54,351 nucleotides of DNA, from positions 1 to 54,351 of the forward strand of contig CALUBS010000016.1 in assembly GCA_943914355.1 (NCBI GenBank). The letters are read 5' to 3'. The position numbers and the translations under genes are program-made. The notes under the pieces were generated by a model that saw nothing but the letters and a program-made list of their open reading frames with translations, was not told the DNA's origin and did not search any database. How positions within the stretch are numbered: the first letter of the stretch is position 1; every line of letters begins with the position of its first letter. Below, piece by piece: positions 16,210 to 25,217 of the stretch. This DNA is from an uncultured Corynebacterium sp. Lineage in GTDB: Bacteria; Actinomycetota; Actinomycetes; Mycobacteriales; Mycobacteriaceae.

Positions 16210-18297
16210 TTATTGTTCCATGATGAAGCCGGCATCCAGCACGCCGACTAGGTTGGTGATGCGCTCTTCTGGGGTGCGGCCCAATCCGGACGGGGTGATG
16301 GTATTGGTCAGCGAGATGCCGTCCAGGGCATCCTTGTAATCCAGCTTGCCCACCGACAGCATGGAGGCGACCATGCCGTGGTTATCCGCACCGTTTTCGG
16401 GGTTAGCCCCCGGGGAGAAGGGAGTGCCGGCCTTGTGGCCTGACGGGAAGGAACCTGTTGCCTTGCCGTAGACCACGTTGGAGGTAATGGTCAGCACGGA
16501 CTGGGTGGGGATGGCATTGCGGTACATCGGGATGGCCTTAATCTTTTCCATCACGGTGTGCACGATGGTGGCAGCGATGTCATCGGCGCGGTCATCGTCG
16601 TTGCCGTAGAACGGGAACTCGCCCTCAGTGATGTAATCCGTAATCAGTCCGGTCTCATCGCGGACCGGGGTGACCTTGGCGTACTTGATGGCAGAAAGCG
16701 AATCGGCAACGATGGATAGTCCCGCGATGCCGCAGCCCATGGAGCGGATGATATTGGAATCATGCAGCGCCATCTCCACGGCCTCGTAGGCGTACTTATC
16801 GTGCGAGTAGTGGATGATGTTCAGGGCCTCGACGTACGTGCCAACCACCCAGTCCAGCATCTCCTCGTACTTTTGCCAGACCTCGTCGAAATCCAACGGG
16901 CCATCGCCCTGAATCGGCTCATAGCCTTCGACGACTTGCTTGCCGGAGACCTCATCCCGGCCGCCGTTCATGGCGTAGAGCAGGGCCTTGGCGGCATTGA
17001 CGCGGGCGCCGAAGAACTGCATCTGCTTGCCCACTTCCATCGGAGACACGCAGCAGGCAATCGCGGCGTCATCGCCCCACTCATCGCGAATCTGGCGGTC
17101 AGACTCGTACTGGATGGAGGAGGTTTCGATGGAGATGTGCGCGCAGAATTCCTTGTAGCCTGCGGGCAACTCCGGATCCCAGAAAATGGTGATATTTGGC
17201 TCCGGTGATGGCCCCAGGTTGATTAGGGTCTGTAGGAGGCGGAAGGAGGTCTTGGTGACCATGTGGCGGCCATCGCTGCCGAAGCCGGCATCGGACCAGG
17301 TGGCCCAGTACGGGTCGCCGGAGAAAATCTGGTCATAGTCGATGGTGCGCAGGAAGCGGACAATGCGCAGCTTGAGCACGAGCGCGTCGATGATTTCCTG
17401 TGCTTGCTCCTCGGTGATGATGCCAGCGGCCAAGTCGCGCTCAAAGTAGCAGTCGAAGAACGCAGACAGGCGGCCGATGGACATGGCGGCGCCGTCCTGA
17501 GACTTGATGGAGGCGAGGTAGCCAAAGTAGGTCCACTGCACGGCCTCGTGGGCGGTGCGCGCCGGCTCGGAGATGTCAAAACCGTAGGACTCGGCCATCG
17601 CCTTGAGCTTCTTCAGGGCCTTGATCTGCTCGGAGTGCTCCTCGCGGTAGCGGGCCCAGTGCTCGGAAAAGCCGGCATCGGCAATGGCATCGCGGGCCTT
17701 AATCTTTTCCTGGATGAGGTAGTCCACGCCGTACAGCGCCACGCGGCGGTAATCGCCGATGATGCGGCCACGGCCATAGGCATCAGGCAGGCCGGTGATG
17801 ATGTGTGATGACCGGGCGGCGCGGATGCGCGGAGTGTAGATATCAAAGACCGCATCATTGTGGGTCTTGCGGTAACGGGTGAAAATCTTCTCCACCTCGG
17901 GGTCTACCTCTTTGCCCGCCTCGCCGATGGCCTGCTTGACCATGCGCCAGCCGCCGAACGGCATCATAGCGCGCTTGAGCGGCGTATCGGTTTGCAGGCC
18001 GACGATGACGTCATCGTCTTCTGAGATATAGCCAGCCGGGAAGGCATCGATATCGGTCGGGGTGTGCGTATCGACGTCATAAATGCGCTTTTCGCGCTCG
18101 ACCGACAGGTAGTTCTTTTCCAGGGTGTCCCACACGCGCAGCGTCTTATCGGTGGGTCCAGCGAGAAAGCTGGAATCGCCGTTAAAAGGCGTGTAGTTGC
18201 GCTGAATGAAATCGCGGACATTGATGCCCTCGGTCCAAGGGCCAGGCGCAAAACCTTCCCACCCTTGATACTGCTGGGGCTTAGTTGCGGTAGTCAT
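16210..18297 (-). CDS. pflB: Pyruvate formate-lyase core, lacking the glycyl-radical domain
   Basis: Converts pyruvate and CoA to acetyl-CoA and formate in anaerobic metabolism. The 695-aa chain aligns from its N-terminus (WEGFAPGPW, then [22 protein letters not shown]) through the active-site pair Cys415-Cys416 in AIACCVSPM to [23 protein letters not shown], where it stops. E. coli PflB goes on for about 60 residues with the radical glycine, which is encoded here by the next gene. The two parts add up to a normal enzyme. The ATG at 18297 follows AAGGGA. It is the first gene of the pflB, glycyl subunit, pflA, hydrolase operon. Confidence 0.92.
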   Translation of the reverse strand: MTTATKPQQYQGWEGFAPGPWTEGINVRDFIQRNYTPFNGDSSFLAGPTDKTLRVWDTLEKNYLSVEREKRIYDVDTHTPTDIDAFPAGYISEDDDVIVGLQTDTPLKRAMMPFGGWRMVKQAIGEAGKEVDPEVEKIFTRYRKTHNDAVFDIYTPRIRAARSSHIITGLPDAYGRGRIIGDYRRVALYGVDYLIQEKIKARDAIADAGFSEHWARYREEHSEQIKALKKLKAMAESYGFDISEPARTAHEAVQWTYFGYLASIKSQDGAAMSIGRLSAFFDCYFERDLAAGIITEEQAQEIIDALVLKLRIVRFLRTIDYDQIFSGDPYWATWSDAGFGSDGRHMVTKTSFRLLQTLINLGPSPEPNITIFWDPELPAGYKEFCAHISIETSSIQYESDRQIRDEWGDDAAIACCVSPMEVGKQMQFFGARVNAAKALLYAMNGGRDEVSGKQVVEGYEPIQGDGPLDFDEVWQKYEEMLDWVVGTYVEALNIIHYSHDKYAYEAVEMALHDSNIIRSMGCGIAGLSIVADSLSAIKYAKVTPVRDETGLITDYITEGEFPFYGNDDDRADDIAATIVHTVMEKIKAIPMYRNAIPTQSVLTITSNVVYGKATGSFPSGHKAGTPFSPGANPENGADNHGMVASMLSVGKLDYKDALDGISLTNTITPSGLGRTPEERITNLVGVLDAGFIMEQ

Positions 18298-18607
18298 AAT
18301 TCCCTTCTTCTGGGTCAAATTTCCCGGGGCACATGCCGCCTTTTCATCCCGCAGCATCAAGCCCCGTCACCTCTTCATTGTCGGCTCGATTCACGAAATT
18401 AACAACCATAAACATTGCCGTGAGCACCAGTTATAAACCGGTCATCATGCTTTGCTGGTAGCTCGATTCATATAAACCACCCGTACGTTTTTGTTCGGGG
18501 GCAATCCAGCCCCGATCGTGGCTTTGCTCACGTACACTTTGGCGCCGACTTGTGTCTACCTCTACTGTTAAGGCGGTCAGCTTCGCTTCCGTAACAAGGA
18601 GGACTTC
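18298..18607. promoter_or_regulatory. Divergent intergenic region pflB / NCS2 permease with operator-like dyad
   Basis: 310 nt without a gene. The imperfect dyad ACCAGTTATAAACCGGT (18426-18442) surrounds a TATAAC -10-like box on the - strand and could control pflB. A GlxR-like sequence with weak match lies near 18517-18532. A small hairpin, CGGGG with CCCCG (18496-18515), has no T run. The permease has an excellent AAGGAGGA ribosome site at 18596-18603. No FNR-type site or riboswitch was recognised. Confidence 0.4.
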
Positions 18608-20515
18608 GTGGCGTCCCAGCCCAAGCACCCCGTAGACATCGTTCCCCCCGCGCCGAAACTCGCCGCCCTTGGGCTGCAGCACGTCCTCGCGTTTTATGCC
18701 GGGGCGGTCATCGTCCCGCTGCTCATCGCCAGCTCGTTGAACCTGGATGCGGAAACGACCATCCACCTCATCAATGCCGACCTTTTAACCTGCGGTATTG
18801 CGACGATTATTCAGTCGGTGGGCATCGGCAAGCATATTGGCGTGCGCCTGCCCATCGTGCAGGGCGTGACCACGACGGCGGTATCGCCCATCATCGCGAT
18901 TGGCCTCGGCGCCACCGATGGCGAGGGCGGGGTGGCTTCGCTGCCCACGATTTACGGCGCCATCATCGTCGCAGGCCTTTTTACCTTCTTCGCCGCGCCG
19001 GTCTTTGGCAAGGTGCTGCGTTTCTTCCCACCGGTGGTTACCGGTTCAGTGCTGCTGGTGATGGGTACTTCGCTGCTGGCGGTATCGGCCAATGACTTTG
19101 TCAATTATGCCGAGGGCGTGCCGGCCACGCGCGATTTGCTCTATGGCTTTGGCACGCTCGCGGTCATCATTTTGGTGCAGCGTTTTTCCTCCGGCTTCGT
19201 GGGTACGTTGGCGGTGCTCATCGGCTTGGTGCTGGGCACGGGCGTGGCGCTCGCGCTTGGCGATGCCTCCTTTAGCGAAGTCTCCTCCTCCCCCGCCCTC
19301 GGCATTACCACACCGTTTTATTTCGGCATGCCGCAATTCGACCTCGTGGCGATTTTCTCGCTGATTATCGTCATGATCATCACCATGGTGGAAACGACTG
19401 GCGATGTGTTTGCCACCGGTGAAATCGTCAAAAAGCGCATCCGCCGCGATGACGTGGTGCGCGCCATCCGCGCCGATGGTGTCTCCACCCTAGTAGGCGG
19501 CGTGATGAATTCGTTCCCCTATACCTGCTTTGCGCAAAACGTTGGCCTGGTGCGCTTGACCAACGTGAAATCGCGCTGGGTGGCCGTGGCGGCTGCGGGG
19601 TTCATGATTGTGCTGGGTCTTTTGCCGAAGGCCGGCGCGGTCGTTGCTGCGATTCCGTCGCCGGTGCTCGGCGGCGCATCGCTAGCGCTTTTTGCCAACG
19701 TGGCGTGGGTGGGCCTGCAGACCATCGCTAAGTCAGATCTCAGCGATGGCCGCAACTCCGTCATCGTCACCTCCGCACTGGGCCTGGCCATGCTGGTGAC
19801 CTTCAAGCCGGAGGTAGCCAGTGCCTTCCCGGAGTGGGCGCAGACCTTCGTTTCTTCTGGCATGTCCATCGGCGCGATTACCGCAATCGTGCTCAACTTG
19901 TTGTTCTTCCACACCGGCAGCGCGAGCGCGCAGGTCTCGCGCGCCGATGGCAAGGGCGTGAGCCTTAACGAGCTTAATGAGGCCTCGCGTGAGGAGTTTA
20001 CCGCCGCGCTGCGCCCGCTATTCAATAATGAAACCTGGCCGCTCGAGCTGGCCTGGCAGTCCCGGCCGTTTAGCGATGTCAACGAGCTGCGCGCCGCCGT
20101 CCAGGTCGCCGTGCTGACCGCGGATGCGGACCGGCGCGATGCGCTCATCCACGACTACCCAGCCATGGACGAGCTGCTACTGGCCTCGTCTGATGAGGCA
20201 GCGAATATTTCCGCTGACCGCGGATCGCTCGGGCTGAGCGAGCTCGACGACGTGCAAACCGAACGCATTACCGAGCTGTCCGCCGCCTACCGCGAGCGCT
20301 TTGGCATGCCGTTCGTCGCGTACCTCGATACCAACGACACGGTGGAGCGTGTGATCGACGCCGGCGTGCGGCGCCTCGCTAATTCCGATGCGCAGGAATA
20401 CCGCATTGCGTTAAGTGAAATCGTCGAGATCGCCAATGACCGCTTCGATATCCTGCTTGCCGATGCCAACCCCGTCCGCTCCTCCTGGGACCGCAAGTTC
20501 ACCGAGGTAGATTAG
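18608..20515 (+). CDS. NCS2 nucleobase permease fused to an OHCU-decarboxylase-like domain
   Basis: A 635-aa two-domain protein. Residues 1 to about 440 are a uracil/xanthine/urate-type NCS2 permease with the family segment VETTGDVFATGEI and the substrate motif NSFPYTCFAQNVGLV. Residues about 443-630 resemble 2-oxo-4-hydroxy-4-carboxy-5-ureidoimidazoline decarboxylase, the last step of urate oxidation to allantoin (LNEASREEFTAAL, AYRERFGMPFVA, RRLANSDAQEYRIALSEIVEIANDR). The catalytic His of the usual AHP motif is Tyr517 here (HDYP), and the catalytic Glu about 20 residues later is Asp537 (SADRGSLGL), so this domain is probably inactive or changed. The GTG start has AAGGAGGA 4 nt ahead. Urate or xanthine is the likely cargo. 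Confidence 0.88.
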   Translation: MASQPKHPVDIVPPAPKLAALGLQHVLAFYAGAVIVPLLIASSLNLDAETTIHLINADLLTCGIATIIQSVGIGKHIGVRLPIVQGVTTTAVSPIIAIGLGATDGEGGVASLPTIYGAIIVAGLFTFFAAPVFGKVLRFFPPVVTGSVLLVMGTSLLAVSANDFVNYAEGVPATRDLLYGFGTLAVIILVQRFSSGFVGTLAVLIGLVLGTGVALALGDASFSEVSSSPALGITTPFYFGMPQFDLVAIFSLIIVMIITMVETTGDVFATGEIVKKRIRRDDVVRAIRADGVSTLVGGVMNSFPYTCFAQNVGLVRLTNVKSRWVAVAAAGFMIVLGLLPKAGAVVAAIPSPVLGGASLALFANVAWVGLQTIAKSDLSDGRNSVIVTSALGLAMLVTFKPEVASAFPEWAQTFVSSGMSIGAITAIVLNLLFFHTGSASAQVSRADGKGVSLNELNEASREEFTAALRPLFNNETWPLELAWQSRPFSDVNELRAAVQVAVLTADADRRDALIHDYPAMDELLLASSDEAANISADRGSLGLSELDDVQTERITELSAAYRERFGMPFVAYLDTNDTVERVIDAGVRRLANSDAQEYRIALSEIVEIANDRFDILLADANPVRSSWDRKFTEVD

Positions 20516-20522
20516 GATCCAC

Positions 20523-20565
20523 AAAAGCACCGCAGTCCTTAGAACAAGTACTGCGGTGCTTTTCT
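20523..20565. terminator. Bidirectional terminator between permease and tRNA-Leu
   Basis: AAAAGCACCGCAGT and ACTGCGGTGCTTTT form a 14-bp stem around a 13-nt loop. T runs are present on both strands, so it can serve the + strand permease and the - strand tRNA-Leu. Confidence 0.88.
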
Positions 20566-20567
20566 TG

Positions 20568-20649
20568 TGCGCCCGGTGAGACTTGAACTCACACGTCATA
20601 AGACACTAGAACCTAAATCTAGCGCGTCTGCCAATTCCGCCACGGGCGC
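20568..20649 (-). tRNA. tRNA-Leu (anticodon TAG)
   Basis: The - strand begins GCGCCCGTGGCGGAATTGGC, with the acceptor stem GCGCCCG pairing with CGGGCGC. Anticodon arm CTAGA-TTTAGGT-TCTAG gives anticodon TAG, reading CTA codons. A long variable arm and the T arm with GTTCAAGTC are present. A TACACT -10-like box lies about 15 nt upstream. CCA is not encoded. Confidence 0.96.
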
Positions 20650-20745
20650 AAGCAACGTTGAATAGTGTACACGGCGCGTCGATAAACGAGAAACCAGGGT
20701 CATTCCGTATTGCGGCGGTGGATAGGTAGGGTGGGTGAAGTGAGT

Positions 20746-21258
20746 ATGCAAGAGGAACAGAAGAAACGGCGCGTGAAGGTGCGGTGGTGGCACATCGCCC
20801 TCGTCATATTTTTCGTGGTGCTTTTCCTCTTCCTCGCCTATTGGCAGTGGACGCGCTTCCGCTCCGGCTCGGGCACCTTTCAAAACTTGGGCTACGCCTT
20901 TCAGTGGCCTCTATTTGCGGTATTCGTGGTCTATGCTTATCGCACCACCCTGCGCTATGAAAATGAGCGCCTTGCCGCAGAAAACGAAGCCCGGGAGATG
21001 GATTCGCTGCAGGCCTCAGAAAACGCCCCTGAAAATATCGGCGAAACCGCCAGCGCAGGATCTGATTCGCCCGATGGTTCTGAGGTGAGGGGCTCGGCAG
21101 CTAGCTCGGCGGAGAAAACCGCCATCGATGAGGATTTCTTGCCGCAGCGCCCGCAGCTGAATGTGGAAGAGTTTAATGCGTTGAATCAGCCTCGGCGCCG
21201 CCGCGGTTCCCCCGCAGAGGGTCGCGACGAGGGCCCAACAGATAAAAGGAGAAACTAA
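20746..21258 (+). CDS. Two-helix membrane protein with acidic cytoplasmic tail (position of Rv1343c/LprD)
   Basis: A 170-aa protein: a basic N-terminus (KKRRVKVRWW), membrane spans at about residues 14-34 and 49-66, then a long Ser/Glu/Asp-rich tail that is probably disordered and ends in basic residues. The start ATG at 20746 is preferred; a GTG at 20741 is possible. It sits just upstream of the DUF3817 gene and occupies the place of M. tuberculosis Rv1343c beside Rv1342c, but I recognise no domain. The two genes probably form an operon with a 3-nt gap. Function unknown. Confidence 0.75.
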   Translation: MQEEQKKRRVKVRWWHIALVIFFVVLFLFLAYWQWTRFRSGSGTFQNLGYAFQWPLFAVFVVYAYRTTLRYENERLAAENEAREMDSLQASENAPENIGETASAGSDSPDGSEVRGSAASSAEKTAIDEDFLPQRPQLNVEEFNALNQPRRRRGSPAEGRDEGPTDKRRN

Positions 21259-21261
21259 ATC

Positions 21262-21612
21262 ATGACAAACCAGGTACACCCAGACCGCAAGGCGCGCATC
21301 CGCGACCCGCTGAAGTTCTTTTCCATCGCGGCCACGGTGACCGGTATCTTCCTGATCATCCTGGTCATCCGCATGTTCTTCCAGTACGTCTTGGGCGCGG
21401 AGATTCCGGAGTGGGCGACCTACATCGCCATCGTGCACGGCATCGCGTACATGGCCTACCTACTGTCCATCCTGATTTTGGGCCCGCGCGCGCTGTGGCC
21501 AGCCGGAAAGCTGATTACCACCGCGCTGGCCGGCGTGGTGCCTTTCCTCTCGTTCTGGATGGAGCACAAGCGCCGCAAGGAAATCGAGGAGCAATTCCAG
21601 CTCAACGCTTAA
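21262..21612 (+). CDS. DUF3817 integral membrane protein
   Basis: A 116-aa membrane protein of the DUF3817 family, equivalent by sequence style and position to M. tuberculosis Rv1342c. It has three hydrophobic spans (FFSIAATVTGIFLIILVIRM, the IAIVHGIAYMAYLLSILIL segment, then LITTALAGVVPFLSFW) and a charged C-terminal tail EHKRRKEIEEQF. AAAAGGAGA precedes the ATG. Its stop TAA (21610-21612) touches the rdgB stop (21613-21615) with no base between, so the two transcripts must overlap at their 3' ends. No function is known. Confidence 0.88.
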   Translation: MTNQVHPDRKARIRDPLKFFSIAATVTGIFLIILVIRMFFQYVLGAEIPEWATYIAIVHGIAYMAYLLSILILGPRALWPAGKLITTALAGVVPFLSFWMEHKRRKEIEEQFQLNA

Positions 21613-22215
21613 TTAGCCGGCCAGCTCCGCGATGAACGGGGCCAGCTGGGAAAGGGCGCGGCCGCGGTGCGAGACCGCGTTCTTTTCTGCGGGCGACATT
21701 TCCGCCGCAGAACGCGACTCGCCCTCTGGCTGGAAGAGCGGGTCGTATCCAAAACCATTGGCACCGCGCGGCTCGCGCAGTAGCTGGCCTTCCCAGCGGC
21801 CCTCGGCCACGCGCTCGGTGCCCTCGGGGGTGACGAGGGCACACACGGAGACGAAGGCGGCGGCACGCCGTTCGTCCGGCACATCGATCATCTGCGCCAA
21901 GACCAGGTCATTATTGGCCTGGTCATTGCCATGTTCGCCTGACCAGCGGGCCGAGAGTACGCCTGGCATGCCGTTGAGCTCCTCGATGGCCAGCCCGGAA
22001 TCATCCGCGATAGTCACCAGACCCGTGGCGGCGGCGCCGGCGCGGGCCTTGATGAGCGCGTTATCGGCAAAGGTGCGGCCATCTTCGACGGGCTCGGGGT
22101 AGGGTTCGACCTCGGAAAGCAGGCGCAGATCCACGCCCTCGATGCCCGCCTCGGACAAGATGCGATCGAGCTCGGCCAACTTCTTCGGATTACCGGAGGC
22201 GACGAGGATTACCAT
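21613..22215 (-). CDS. rdgB: Non-canonical purine NTP pyrophosphatase (RdgB/HAM1)
   Basis: Hydrolyses ITP, dITP and XTP to the monophosphates, keeping deaminated purines out of nucleic acids. In the 200-aa chain the substrate loop is [11 protein letters not shown] near the N-terminus, the metal-binding [24 protein letters not shown] follows, and the [13 protein letters not shown] and SHRGRAL motifs are near the C-terminus. It overlaps rph by 7 nt; the rph-rdgB pairing is widespread in bacteria. Confidence 0.96.
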   Translation of the reverse strand: MVILVASGNPKKLAELDRILSEAGIEGVDLRLLSEVEPYPEPVEDGRTFADNALIKARAGAAATGLVTIADDSGLAIEELNGMPGVLSARWSGEHGNDQANNDLVLAQMIDVPDERRAAAFVSVCALVTPEGTERVAEGRWEGQLLREPRGANGFGYDPLFQPEGESRSAAEMSPAEKNAVSHRGRALSQLAPFIAELAG

Positions 22216-22937
22216 CCCAGCGCCGCTTTCTGCGCCGCGATGAGCTCGCTGCAGCCCTTCTGGGCCACATCTAGCATGCCGTTGAGCTGCTCGCGGCCGA
22301 AGAGGCCGTGCTCGCCGGTGCCCTGGATTTCTACGAAGTCGCCGGATTCCTGCATCACCACGTTAAGATCCACCTCGGCGCGGGAGTCTTCCTCATAGGG
22401 CAAATCCAGGCAGATTTCGCCGTCGATGATGCCCACGGAGACCGCAGCGATGGGATCGAGCAGCGGCTCGCCGGGGACAACACCTTCGGACTTGAGGTGG
22501 GCGATAGCATCGGCAAGCGCAACGTAGGCGCCCGTGATGGAGGCGGTGCGGGTGCCACCATCGGCCTGCAGCACATCACAGTCGAGCTGGATGGTGTTTT
22601 CTCCTAGCTGCTCCAAGTCCACAGCGGCGCGCAGGGAGCGGCCAACCAGGCGGGAAATCTCATGGGTGCGGCCCTTCACCTTGCCACGCATGGATTCGCG
22701 CGGCATGCGGTCGTGGGTGGCGGATGGCAGCATGGCGTACTCGGCGGTCAGCCAACCCTCGCCGGAATCGCGCTTGAAACGCGGCACTCCGAGTTCGACG
22801 GAGGCAGTGCACATCACGCGGGTATTGCCAAATTCCACCAAGACGGATCCAGCCGGGTTGGTGGTGAAATTGCGGGTAATGCGGACGCTGCGCATTTGGT
22901 CAAGCGCACGCCCATCGGCACGAGTAAATTCAGTCAT
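22209..22937 (-). CDS. rph: Ribonuclease PH
   Basis: Phosphate-dependent 3'-5' exoribonuclease that trims tRNA precursors. The 242-aa product has the expected [12 protein letters not shown] start, GNTRVMCTA, the catalytic-region motif [20 protein letters not shown] and a short C-terminal tail. Length and motifs are normal. It lies between the metallo-beta-lactamase gene (15-nt gap) and rdgB (overlap) in a compact operon. It carries an 11-mer copy (22508-22518) encoding Leu-Ala-Asp. Confidence 0.96.
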   Translation of the reverse strand: MTEFTRADGRALDQMRSVRITRNFTTNPAGSVLVEFGNTRVMCTASVELGVPRFKRDSGEGWLTAEYAMLPSATHDRMPRESMRGKVKGRTHEISRLVGRSLRAAVDLEQLGENTIQLDCDVLQADGGTRTASITGAYVALADAIAHLKSEGVVPGEPLLDPIAAVSVGIIDGEICLDLPYEEDSRAEVDLNVVMQESGDFVEIQGTGEHGLFGREQLNGMLDVAQKGCSELIAAQKAALGW

Positions 22938-22952
22938 GCCCTCCAGCGTAAC

Positions 22953-23714
22953 TTAGAACTGCATGCCCGCAGTACCCAGCACGATCTCGCCGTCGAATTC
23001 CTCCCGCGCCGCCGCCACGGTGGCCTCCGCATCGCCCCAGGGCTGGATGTGGATTAACACCAGCGTACGAACGCCGGCTTCCCGCGCCGCGCGCCCCGCT
23101 TCCGCGCCCGACATATGCATGCCGGGTGCCATGCCCTCGGAGGAAGCACCCCAGGTGGCCTCGCAGAGGAAGAGATCGGCGTCCCGGGCGGCATCGACAA
23201 GTGCGGGCGTATAGGACGTATCGCCGGAATAGGTAATGATCTTGCCGGTCTTCGCGTGCTCGATGCGCAGCGCATAGGCCTCTACCGGGTGATTAACGGG
23301 GAAGGGGGTGATAAAGACGTCATCGACAAGCTGGCGCTCCCCTGCCACCCATGGGCTAAACGCCAAGGTATCGGACATATCGTCGATCCCATCCACTTCG
23401 TCCGAAGACAGGCGGCCCAAGTGCGTCGGCGTGGCAGACGGGCCGAAGCAGAAGTTGCGCGAGGCGGCCGGGGCGATGGGATGGAAGCGGCGCCACACCA
23501 TGAGGGAGGGAAAATCCGCGCAGTGATCCGCGTGCAGGTGGCTAAAGGCCACGTGGGCATCGCACGGATCCTGCAGTTTAGCTAGCTGGCCCAGCGTGCC
23601 CGATCCCATATCCAGGATGATGGACGGTGCATTATCGAAGGACACGACATAGCCGGAGGCAGGATTGTCTGCGGTGGGTACGCTACCGGAGCAGCCTAGG
23701 ATGGTCAGCTTCAT
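22953..23714 (-). CDS. Metallo-beta-lactamase-fold phosphodiesterase (Rv1339-like)
   Basis: A 253-aa hydrolase of the RNase Z-like branch of the metallo-beta-lactamase fold. The metal motif SHLHADHCADF (HxHxDH) is near residue 70, with later His/Asp ligands in FPVNHPVEAYALRI, GDTSYTPAL and LIHIQPWG. It is positioned like M. tuberculosis Rv1339, which I recall being reported as an atypical cyclic-AMP phosphodiesterase. The start ATG at 23714 lies inside a perfect 10-bp inverted repeat (23710-23734). Zinc-dependent phosphodiesterase activity is likely; the physiological substrate is uncertain. Confidence 0.88.
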   Translation of the reverse strand: MKLTILGCSGSVPTADNPASGYVVSFDNAPSIILDMGSGTLGQLAKLQDPCDAHVAFSHLHADHCADFPSLMVWRRFHPIAPAASRNFCFGPSATPTHLGRLSSDEVDGIDDMSDTLAFSPWVAGERQLVDDVFITPFPVNHPVEAYALRIEHAKTGKIITYSGDTSYTPALVDAARDADLFLCEATWGASSEGMAPGMHMSGAEAGRAAREAGVRTLVLIHIQPWGDAEATVAAAREEFDGEIVLGTAGMQF

Positions 23715-23734
23715 GGAACCAATAGTTCCATGAA
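23710..23734 (-). promoter_or_regulatory. Inverted repeat over the start codon of the Rv1339-like gene
   Basis: On the - strand TTCATGGAAC, then the 5-nt loop TATTG, then GTTCCATGAA is a perfect 10-bp stem. The start ATG is in the second arm and the only purine-rich stretch (GGAA) in the first, so the hairpin could hide the start. The first arm also begins a six-codon frame, Met-Glu-Leu-Leu-Val-Pro, whose TGA overlaps the gene's ATG (ATGA). Confidence 0.6.
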
Positions 23735-23786
23735 TCCGGCCCAAATGCTGGTACCGCGCGCAAAAGGGGGAGGAATTTCGGCCGTC

Positions 23787-24566
23787 TTAGCCGATCTGCG
23801 GACCCAAAAAGCGCGTAGCCAGCTGGGCAAAAACCTCAGGATCGCCGGTGGATTCGAAGGAATGGACCGGTTGGTTACCCTCTGGGGCGAGCATGTCCGT
23901 TTCCGTGAGCAGGCGCATGACGTCCTTCGTGGTCTCCTCCGAGGAGGTCACCAGGGAAACGTTTTCGCCCATGGCGAGCTGGATAATTCCGGTAAGTAGC
24001 GGGTAGTGCGTACAACCCAGCACCAAGGTGTCCACACCCTGGGCCTGCAGGGGCGCGAGGTAGCCCTCGGCGACGCCGAGGATCTGGCGGCCCGCGGTAA
24101 TCCCGCACTCGACAAAGGGCACGAAGTCCGGGCAGGCGGTGGCTACCGCCTCAACATTGGGGTTGAGCGCGAAAAGGTCCTGGTATGCACCGGATTTAAT
24201 GGTGCCCTCAGTGCCGATGACACCGATTTTGCCATTGCGCGTGGTGGACATGGCGCGGCGCACGGCCGGGTGGATGACCTCTACGATGGGGATATCGTAG
24301 CGCTCGCGGGCATCGTGCAAGAATGCCGCGGTGGCGGTATTACAGGCGATGACTAGCATCTTGCAACCGCGTTCTACCAGCTTATCGGCGATGTCCTGGG
24401 AAAAAGCGCGCACCTGCGAGATGGGCCGCGGCCCGTAGGGGCCGTGGGCGGTATCGCCCATATATATAACGGATTCTTGCGGTAGCTGCTCCATCACCGC
24501 GCGGGCCACGGTCAGCCCGCCGACGCCCGAGTCAAAGATGCCGATGGGAGATGATGCGTTAGGCAT
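23787..24566 (-). CDS. murI: Glutamate racemase
   Basis: Makes D-glutamate for peptidoglycan. The 259-aa product has [12 protein letters not shown] near residues 9-20 and both catalytic cysteines, in ACNTATAAF and GCTHYPLL. It overlaps the rhomboid gene stop by one base (TAATG), so translation is coupled. The 72-nt gap to the metallo-beta-lactamase gene holds only the end of that gene's leader. It is ordinary in length and motifs. Confidence 0.97.
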   Translation of the reverse strand: MPNASSPIGIFDSGVGGLTVARAVMEQLPQESVIYMGDTAHGPYGPRPISQVRAFSQDIADKLVERGCKMLVIACNTATAAFLHDARERYDIPIVEVIHPAVRRAMSTTRNGKIGVIGTEGTIKSGAYQDLFALNPNVEAVATACPDFVPFVECGITAGRQILGVAEGYLAPLQAQGVDTLVLGCTHYPLLTGIIQLAMGENVSLVTSSEETTKDVMRLLTETDMLAPEGNQPVHSFESTGDPEVFAQLATRFLGPQIG

Positions 24567-25204
24567 TATTTCCTCCCTGCCTTTGCCGGATCATCGGAGG
24601 TGATGAACATGCCGGCCAGTACGCCGCCCAGGGCGCCGAAGAGGTGGCCTTGCCAGCTAATGCCCTCCGCGACGGGCAGCACGCCCCAAATCAATCCGGA
24701 ATAGGAAAAGCCCAGGATAATGCCCAAGAGGATCTGCAGCAGGGAGCGATTGAATACGCCGCGCACCACGAGGTAGGCCAGCCAGCCATAAACCAGCCCA
24801 GACGCGCCGATATGCGAGGTTCCGGCCCCGCCCAGGAACCACGTGCCAAAGCCCGCTACCACGGTGGTGATCAAGGTGACCTCCCACCACACCCGGCGTC
24901 CAGACAAACCGATCAGGAAGCAAAACAGGGCGCCCGGCAGAGAGTTGGACATCAAGTGCTCCAGGTTGCCGTGCAGCAACGGCGCCGTGATAATGCCCCA
25001 CAGGCCATCCACGTCGAGTGGGCGGATGCCGTAGTTAGACAGCCCGCCGCCGAAGACGACGGCGTTAATCAGGTGGACCGACCACTCCACCGCCAGGAAC
25101 CCCAATGCCAGGGTTAGGCCGGTGCTGATGCGGCCGCGGCCGCGGCCGCGGTTGGTCGTACTTGTCGGCGCCGGCTGATTACGCGAAGTTCCACCCATAG
25201 TCAT
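24566..25204 (-). CDS. Rhomboid-family intramembrane serine protease
   Basis: A 212-aa protein (start at 25204, or ATG at 25198) with six predicted spans. The catalytic serine is in [10 protein letters not shown] (GxSG) and the catalytic His in [10 protein letters not shown] of the last helix; the conserved [10 protein letters not shown] loop is present. It equals M. tuberculosis Rv1337 by position. The N-terminal cytoplasmic part contains Arg-Gly repeats encoded by a GCGGCC repeat (25130-25151). Substrate unknown. It is a member of the clpS-to-rdgB operon. Confidence 0.9.
   Translation of the reverse strand: MTMGGTSRNQPAPTSTTNRGRGRGRISTGLTLALGFLAVEWSVHLINAVVFGGGLSNYGIRPLDVDGLWGIITAPLLHGNLEHLMSNSLPGALFCFLIGLSGRRVWWEVTLITTVVAGFGTWFLGGAGTSHIGASGLVYGWLAYLVVRGVFNRSLLQILLGIILGFSYSGLIWGVLPVAEGISWQGHLFGALGGVLAGMFITSDDPAKAGRK
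25130..25151 (-). repeat. GC-only hexamer repeat (GCGGCC)3 in the rhomboid gene
   Basis: Three and a half perfect copies of GCGGCC, creating three overlapping NotI sites and encoding Arg-Gly dipeptides just before the first membrane span. It is the only such simple repeat noticed. Slippage in six-base steps would change length without shifting the frame. Confidence 0.7.
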
Positions 25205-25217
25205 AATGGGCAATATC

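Noticed and set aside
15935..18297. Pyruvate formate-lyase split as a frameshift artefact.
   Set aside because: The small gene has its own strong ribosome site, extra N-terminal residues and a clean intergenic gap, and the core ends in a normal TAA.
18298..18607. Purine or PreQ1-type riboswitch upstream of the nucleobase permease.
   Set aside because: No conserved aptamer core was seen; only a short GC hairpin without a T run.
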